From UBA3792 sp045114775 (GTDB lineage: Bacteria > Bacillota > Clostridia > Christensenellales > CAG-138), in contig JBGULC010000034.1 of NCBI GenBank assembly GCA_045114775.1, forward strand, positions 17,301 through 81,300: DNA of 64,000 nucleotides, given 5' to 3'. This document shows positions 59,574-64,000 of the stretch, one piece after another; position 1 is the first letter of the stretch, and each line of letters opens with the position of its first letter. The notes beneath the pieces were generated by a model. It searched no databases. It was not told the origin of the DNA and was given only the letters and a program-made list of their open reading frames with translations. Both the position numbers and the translations under genes were made by a program.

Positions 59574-60857
59574 ATGAAAAGAGCCATTGCAATCATTCTG
59601 ATCGGACTGTTGGTTTGCACGGCGTTCGCCTGCAAAAAGAAGGGAAACAGCTCCGCAGTATCCGATGAACCGAAGACCGGCGTTGAGGCGATCGACGTGA
59701 TCGGCGCGGACGGCATCGACTGGAACCACATGACGCAGGAAGAGCTGTATGAGATGGCGAAGAAGGAAGGCGGCGTGGTCAAGATCTACGCGACGACGGC
59801 GGACGCCGACACCGCCCGCAAGAAGATCTCCCGCCAGTATCCCGACGTTGCATTCGAATACATCTCCTGCGATACGGATACCATCAAGAACCTGATCGAG
59901 CGCGACTATGACGCGAACAAGGTCAACGCGGACGTCGTACTGGTCAAGGACTCCTCGGGCGAGATCTACAGCGGCCTCGTGTCGCACGGTATTCTGGACG
60001 TGTACTATCCCGCAGCGATCTGCAGCCATATTGACAACGATCTTCTGAGCTACGGCATGCCGCTGTACTCCACGTTCAACCCGTGGTTCTACTGCACGCG
60101 CGATTTCCCGGACGGTCCGCCGATCGAGAGCTGGTGGGATATCGTAAAGGGCTACAATGTCGACACGAAGTCCTTTAAGGACGCGAACGGCAACGATACG
60201 CAGTACTGGCACATCTACACCAAGGATATCAAAGCGCCCTCCTACTCGGCGTTGTGGGCGCAGCTCATCATCGACAGCGACGCGCTGTTCGCGCAGTATA
60301 AAGAACAGTACGGCGAGGATCTTGTGATCACCTATACGGACAAGCTGCAGAACTCCACGTTCAAAAACTTCCCGGAGAACAACGCGGGCGTCGAGCTGTT
60401 CTGGCGCTTCTCGCAGATGCAGTCCTTTGAACAGGCGGACGGCGACGCCGTGGCGAACGCGGTCGACGCATCGAGCAACGGGCCGACGCTCGGTCTCTGC
60501 TCCGCATCCAAGCTGGACAACCGCGACAACGGCATGGAGATCGGCTGGGTCACCGGCCTGAAGCCGTACACGGCGCAGAACGCCGCGAGCTACCTCTATG
60601 TCGGCGCGAACTGCGACAATCCGGCGGGCGCGCGTCTGTATATCAACTTTCTGCTCGGCGGCGAAGACGGCGAGAGCGGCTGCTACAAGACCTTCGACAA
60701 GCTCGGTCACTGGTCGGTGCGCGACGACGTCGTCTATGAGAAATCCGGCATCGAGTTCGAAAAGGTCGGTCTCAAAGCCCCGGACTTCAAGCAGGTTTAC
60801 AGCTACTATGTCAGCGTCCAGAGCTACTGGGATCTCTGGTCAAGCTGGAGAAAATAA
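59574..60857 (+). CDS. extracellular substrate-binding lipoprotein of the ABC importer
   Basis: 427 residues. Lipoprotein signal with CTAFAC: the lipidated Cys is residue 20. The mature part is a type II periplasmic-binding fold of the FbpA/AfuA or 2-aminoethylphosphonate (PhnS) class: VVKIYATTADADTARK at its start, ADVVLVKDSSGE and GPTLGLCSASKLD later. No tandem Tyr of the classical iron-binding site is evident, which speaks against ferric iron and mildly for an organic ligand. AAAGGA is before the start. Confidence 0.88.
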   Translation: MKRAIAIILIGLLVCTAFACKKKGNSSAVSDEPKTGVEAIDVIGADGIDWNHMTQEELYEMAKKEGGVVKIYATTADADTARKKISRQYPDVAFEYISCDTDTIKNLIERDYDANKVNADVVLVKDSSGEIYSGLVSHGILDVYYPAAICSHIDNDLLSYGMPLYSTFNPWFYCTRDFPDGPPIESWWDIVKGYNVDTKSFKDANGNDTQYWHIYTKDIKAPSYSALWAQLIIDSDALFAQYKEQYGEDLVITYTDKLQNSTFKNFPENNAGVELFWRFSQMQSFEQADGDAVANAVDASSNGPTLGLCSASKLDNRDNGMEIGWVTGLKPYTAQNAASYLYVGANCDNPAGARLYINFLLGGEDGESGCYKTFDKLGHWSVRDDVVYEKSGIEFEKVGLKAPDFKQVYSYYVSVQSYWDLWSSWRK

Positions 60858-60911
60858 TTCATCCGAAATGACGGGGCGCCGCGCTTCGGTACGGCGCCCG
60901 AAAGGAACGAT

Positions 60912-61454
60912 ATGGCGGGAAAGAAATCCAAGCTGGATCGGAAACTGGACGCGTTTGCGCGCGCCGCGTTTCTGGACGAGAACGGAAAGCCGAAAAGCAC
61001 GGTATGGCTGTACGGCTTTCTGCTTGCGCTTTTATTCGGTGTCGTGTACCTCGGCGTCTACCTCGGCTTCGGATTCCTGTTCGGCAGATCCGGACAGGCA
61101 ACGCTCGGTACGGTCCTGCTGCATGCGCTCATAACGGCGGTTGTCGGAAGCATTCCGGCCGTGCTGCTTGCGATCTTTCTGAAAGAGGACCGCAAAGCGC
61201 TCCCTGCATACGCGTATATCTGGCTTGCGATCCTGTTCGCGCTGACGTTCTTCATGGGGCTTCTGCTGTGCGACTGGGCGAACGGAAACGGTCTGCGCGA
61301 TCTGATTACGCTTTCGACGCTCGTCTATATGCCGTCGCTGCTGTCCATTCTCATCGGCGGTATACCGACGTGGATCCTCTGGCGGCGTGAGCGGCAAAGA
61401 CAGTTCGAAGCGCAGGATGAAGCGAAGTCGCGGCCTTCCTACTACAACACCTGA
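60912..61454 (+). CDS. hypothetical membrane protein (180 aa)
   Basis: AAAGGA lies six bases before the start. A charged 30-residue head, then four hydrophobic spans (about 32-58, 66-88, 98-120 and 130-152) and a basic tail (LWRRERQRQFEAQ). No family recognised. It begins 54 bases after the binding-protein stop and may be the last gene of the importer operon or pair with the MBL-fold gene 3 bases later. Confidence 0.6.
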   Translation: MAGKKSKLDRKLDAFARAAFLDENGKPKSTVWLYGFLLALLFGVVYLGVYLGFGFLFGRSGQATLGTVLLHALITAVVGSIPAVLLAIFLKEDRKALPAYAYIWLAILFALTFFMGLLLCDWANGNGLRDLITLSTLVYMPSLLSILIGGIPTWILWRRERQRQFEAQDEAKSRPSYYNT

Positions 61455-61457
61455 GCT

Positions 61458-62411
61458 ATGCTGGAGATCTTTTTCTGCAACGTCGGCGACGGCGACGCGA
61501 TTCTGATACGGGAATTCCGAGAAGGACTGCCGGAATGCACGGTTTTCGTGGACTGCGGCAGACCGTTTCTGGAGCCCGCCGAAGGCTCGCTTCGCAAGGA
61601 AGCGATTTACTGTCTCAAGGCGCGAGGCGTGGAGCGGATCGACCGGATGTATCTGACGCATCTGCATATCGACCACGTCGGCGGCGCGCAGCGGATCCTG
61701 AACGCGATCCAGACGGACCGGCTCGAAGCGGCGTATCTGCCGCCGGAAGACGCCCTTTGGATCCCGCAATCGTTCACGTCCGTCGACAAAACGCAGAACG
61801 GGATCCGGTACATGCTGAACATCCTCCGCGACACAGTGGAAACCGCAAGGCTATGCGGATGCAGGCTTGAAACCGTTTCAGAGGGCACGGAGCGGCTGAC
61901 GGATCGCCTTTCCGTGACGGTCATCCTGCCGAAGCGGGAGATCCTCGATCGGCAAAAGCGCATCTTCGATGCGCTGTACCGCAGTGAAGAGATCGACGCG
62001 GACGAGGTGTATCGGGCGGCGAAACAACGGAACCTGTCAAGCCTGATGCTGCGGTTCAACTATGCGGGCAGAAGCGTGCTGCTCACCGGCGACCGCTATG
62101 CTTCGGACTGGGAGGACAAGCCGATCGGACACGTCGACGTTCTGAAGCTGCCGCACCATGGGGATCCGAAGTCCATGACGGCGCCGCTGCTGCAAAAGCT
62201 TTCGCCGTCGGTCGCGGTCATCTCCTGCCAGAGCGATCCGCGCGACGGAAAGGATCGCCCGAACGAACAGGTCGTCGCCATGCTGCAGTCGTCGATCCCC
62301 CACGTGCTTTGCACGGAAAACCGCAAGCTGAAAACGCTGGAAGCGTCGACGCACAACGGAATCCGCATAACGGTCGGCGACGACGGCGCGATCGCATGCG
62401 AATACGAATAA
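61458..62411 (+). CDS. metallo-beta-lactamase-fold hydrolase (ComEC/Rec2-like)
   Basis: 317 residues. The MBL motif is THLHIDHVGG, followed by LLTGDRYASDWE and LPHHGDPKSM, the ComEC C-terminal type. Unlike ComEC it has no membrane channel, and an unusual stretch between the motifs (about residues 115-185) is longer than expected. No good ribosome site: it starts three bases after the upstream stop, so it is likely translated by coupling. Could be a nuclease or phosphodiesterase. Confidence 0.8.
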   Translation: MLEIFFCNVGDGDAILIREFREGLPECTVFVDCGRPFLEPAEGSLRKEAIYCLKARGVERIDRMYLTHLHIDHVGGAQRILNAIQTDRLEAAYLPPEDALWIPQSFTSVDKTQNGIRYMLNILRDTVETARLCGCRLETVSEGTERLTDRLSVTVILPKREILDRQKRIFDALYRSEEIDADEVYRAAKQRNLSSLMLRFNYAGRSVLLTGDRYASDWEDKPIGHVDVLKLPHHGDPKSMTAPLLQKLSPSVAVISCQSDPRDGKDRPNEQVVAMLQSSIPHVLCTENRKLKTLEASTHNGIRITVGDDGAIACEYE

Positions 62412-62474
62412 CGAAGCATACTTCGCCTTTTGGCGGGTTGTGATAAACAAGAACACAATACAAGGAGGAATATC

Positions 62475-64000
62475 ATGAAAAAGCTACTTTCCATTCTGCT
62501 CGTGCTGCTGATGGTCACGGCGCTTTTCGCGTGCACCAAGACGCCCGCGCCGGAACCCGCAGCGGAAACGACGCCCGCGCCGGAGCCTGCGCCCGAGCCC
62601 GAACCCGAACCGGAACCCGAGCCCGAACCTGAGCCCGAACCTACGGTCACCTATGAGGGCATTGCGCTGCAGATTAAGAACAAGACCGGTCTGACGATCA
62701 AAGCTGTTTTCATCGGCGAAAAGGGCGAGGATCTCTATGCCAAGAAGCTGAACAGCGTGGTTGAAGAGGGCTGGAAGGACAAGGACGCCGACGAAGCCAA
62801 CTACGAGAAATTCATCTACATCGTCCGTGAAGCGGGCAGAGAGATGGAAGTTATCGTCGTGTTCGAGGATGAAACGACTGTGACCTGGGACGTCGGCACG
62901 CTTGCTATGTATGACGAGCTTTCGTTCAAGAATGGCGCAGACCCGGCCAACTGGGAGCATGAACCGGTCAAGGACGAGGATAAAGCGCTTTGCGATCTCG
63001 TCGCTGCGGTCGGCAAAACTGCGGACAACGTCTATCCCGGCTATGAACTGATGCCGGTTGAGTTCAAAAACAAGTCCAAGTACGGCGTCACCGACGTTCG
63101 CTTCTATGAGGAAGGCGCCGATCCCAAGTCGTACAACAACATGATCGACTATCTTTATACGCCTGCAGGCGAGAAGATGGACGTCCTCATGAGCGGAAAA
63201 GCGAAGGAAGGCGGTATGTACCTCTTCAAGTGCTTCATCCGTCCGGCGGCAGAGATGTATTATCTGGACGTCACGTTTGACGACGGCGTCACCATCACCT
63301 ATCCGATGGATGGGTGGGGAAAGCCCACCGGAAACGGCAACCTGCCGAATGAGATCTCGCTGCAGTCTCCGCGTGAGGATGTGGACTTGATCAAGATCCA
63401 GTACGACGACGGCGATCCCGAACCGCTGCAGTACCTTGCGGAATCTCTGCGTCGCGGCCTGATCGCGGACCAGTGGTATCCGACCTATACGACGGTCGAA
63501 GCGGATCCCGCTGCCGTTGAAGCGGTGAAAGCAGGGTACGCCATGATCCCGAATCCCGAACCCGAAGAACCGGCAGAACCGGCAGAACCGGCAGAACCGG
63601 CAGAACCAACCGAACCCGCGGAACCGACCGAGCCCGCAGAACCGATCGTCGGTGACGATCCGTCCACCTGGGCGCCGGTGTTTGTACCTGCGGAAGGGTA
63701 TGTCCAGCTTGCGCTGCAGCTCAAGAACAAGACCGGCAAGGACATCAAGGAACTCTACATTTATCCGGTCGGAGAGGAAATCGGCAACAACGTGACGGTC
63801 GAACCGCTTCCCGATAAGAAGACGGACGGCGAAGGCTATGAGCGCTTTATCCTCCTCTTCCGTGAGGAAGCGAAGCTCGGCGCGATGGAAGTCAAGGTCG
63901 TCTATGCGGACGACGAAGAAGCGGTCTGGAAGCTCACGGACGAACTGAAGTCCTATGACAAGCTCTCCATGGACGGCGGCACGCAGCCCGATGCGGAAGG
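62475..64000 (+). CDS. repetitive surface lipoprotein (cut by window edge)
   Basis: 508 codons seen, open at the end; AAGGAGG six bases before the ATG. Lipoprotein signal MKKLLSILLVLLMVTALFAC, lipidated Cys at residue 20. Then a Pro-Glu tether (PEPAPEPEPEPEP) and at least three copies of a beta domain, each opening with ALQ-KNKTG-x-IK or FKNKSKYGVTD and containing FIxxxRE and MEV-VVYxDE. A second PAE/PTE linker lies between copies two and three. Not a family I recognise. Probably a cell-surface or adhesion protein. Confidence 0.8.
   Translation, partial: MKKLLSILLVLLMVTALFACTKTPAPEPAAETTPAPEPAPEPEPEPEPEPEPEPEPTVTYEGIALQIKNKTGLTIKAVFIGEKGEDLYAKKLNSVVEEGWKDKDADEANYEKFIYIVREAGREMEVIVVFEDETTVTWDVGTLAMYDELSFKNGADPANWEHEPVKDEDKALCDLVAAVGKTADNVYPGYELMPVEFKNKSKYGVTDVRFYEEGADPKSYNNMIDYLYTPAGEKMDVLMSGKAKEGGMYLFKCFIRPAAEMYYLDVTFDDGVTITYPMDGWGKPTGNGNLPNEISLQSPREDVDLIKIQYDDGDPEPLQYLAESLRRGLIADQWYPTYTTVEADPAAVEAVKAGYAMIPNPEPEEPAEPAEPAEPAEPTEPAEPTEPAEPIVGDDPSTWAPVFVPAEGYVQLALQLKNKTGKDIKELYIYPVGEEIGNNVTVEPLPDKKTDGEGYERFILLFREEAKLGAMEVKVVYADDEEAVWKLTDELKSYDKLSMDGGTQPDAE
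62583..62640 (+). repeat. GA(A/G)CC-rich hexamer repeat coding for Pro-Glu
   Basis: Tandem CCCGAA/CCCGAG/CCGGAA units encode the first Pro-Glu tether of the terminal lipoprotein. Confidence 0.8.
63567..63602 (+). repeat. four perfect copies of the 9-mer GAACCGGCA
   Basis: Identical tandem units encode E-P-A in the second linker, then decay to GAACCAACC and GAACCCGCG. Such perfect short repeats are prone to slippage, in whole codons. Confidence 0.9.

Noticed and set aside
58383..60710. A 775-codon minus-strand frame opposite the ABC ATPase and binding protein
   Set aside because: The plus strand has clear Walker, signature and lipoprotein motifs; the minus frame has none.
62583..63602. Short regular repeats that could suggest a CRISPR array
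   Set aside because: They are in-frame Pro-Glu codon repeats inside a lipoprotein gene, without spacers.
1..64000. tRNA, rRNA, riboswitch, integrase, attachment sites
   Set aside because: Looked for by eye on both strands; no cloverleaf, rRNA block, conserved riboswitch core or recombinase was seen. A covariance-model scan would be decisive.

Overview
The window looks like a chromosomal segment of a fairly GC-rich, anaerobic, low-pathogenicity-type Bacillota (class Clostridia; a gut or digester lineage is plausible). The grounds are strong AGGAGG-type ribosome binding sites, sigma-A style TTGACA/TATAAT promoters, many ATGA start/stop overlaps, XRE regulators with membrane tails, radical-SAM activases, SpoIIE/STAS proteins and a two-module NRPS with a terminal reductase. 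No rRNA, tRNA, CRISPR array, integrase or transposase gene was seen. The taxonomic call is inference.

Region 1 (1-12.5 kb): a cut FAD-dependent dehydrogenase, then small-molecule modification genes. These are a HAD phosphatase fused to a methyltransferase, a P-loop kinase fused to DUF1284, two more P-loop kinases, a second methyltransferase, an ABM monooxygenase, an XRE/zinc-ribbon membrane regulator, a YjjG-like nucleotidase, and an XRE-TPR / methyltransferase / ABC exporter operon whose methyltransferase is a paralogue of the fused one. A hemolysin III protein closes the region.

Region 2 (12.5-21 kb): an AmmeMemoRadiSam pair, an AlkD-like protein, a GH13 enzyme, a methyltransferase, a transglutaminase-like lipoprotein and a CPA2-type antiporter.

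Region 3 (21-30.7 kb): an uncharacterised locus with DUF1257 (Ycf35-like), a Ycf46-like AAA ATPase, a radical-SAM activase, a multi-pass HhH membrane protein, DUF2997, a membrane Ser/Thr kinase and a 460-residue protein of unknown function, with a divergent secreted NlpC/P60 protein. The kinase's membrane domain and the HhH membrane protein share a triplicated motif, which ties the two transcription units into one predicted system.

Region 4 (30.8-37.7 kb): three serine beta-lactamase-like hydrolases (two are recent tandem copies), a GNAT, a GNAT remnant and a GH2 glycosidase.

Region 5 (37.8-48.1 kb): one operon reading PPTase, STAS antagonist, membrane PP2C phosphatase plus RsbW-like kinase, and a 2418-residue NRPS (C-A-T-C-A-T-reductase) predicted to release an N-acyl dipeptide aldehyde. 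A complete partner-switch module without a sigma factor sits inside this biosynthetic operon.

Region 6 (48.1-64 kb): a MATE exporter, a small hypothetical gene, an alpha/beta hydrolase and an MFS transporter separated by two families of dispersed repeats. Next come an MgtC protein, an EEP phosphodiesterase, and a HAD / binding-protein-dependent ABC importer operon. MgtC and the HAD-ABC operon each start from a near-consensus promoter followed by the same LacI-type palindrome. The window ends in a membrane protein, an MBL-fold hydrolase and a truncated repetitive lipoprotein.
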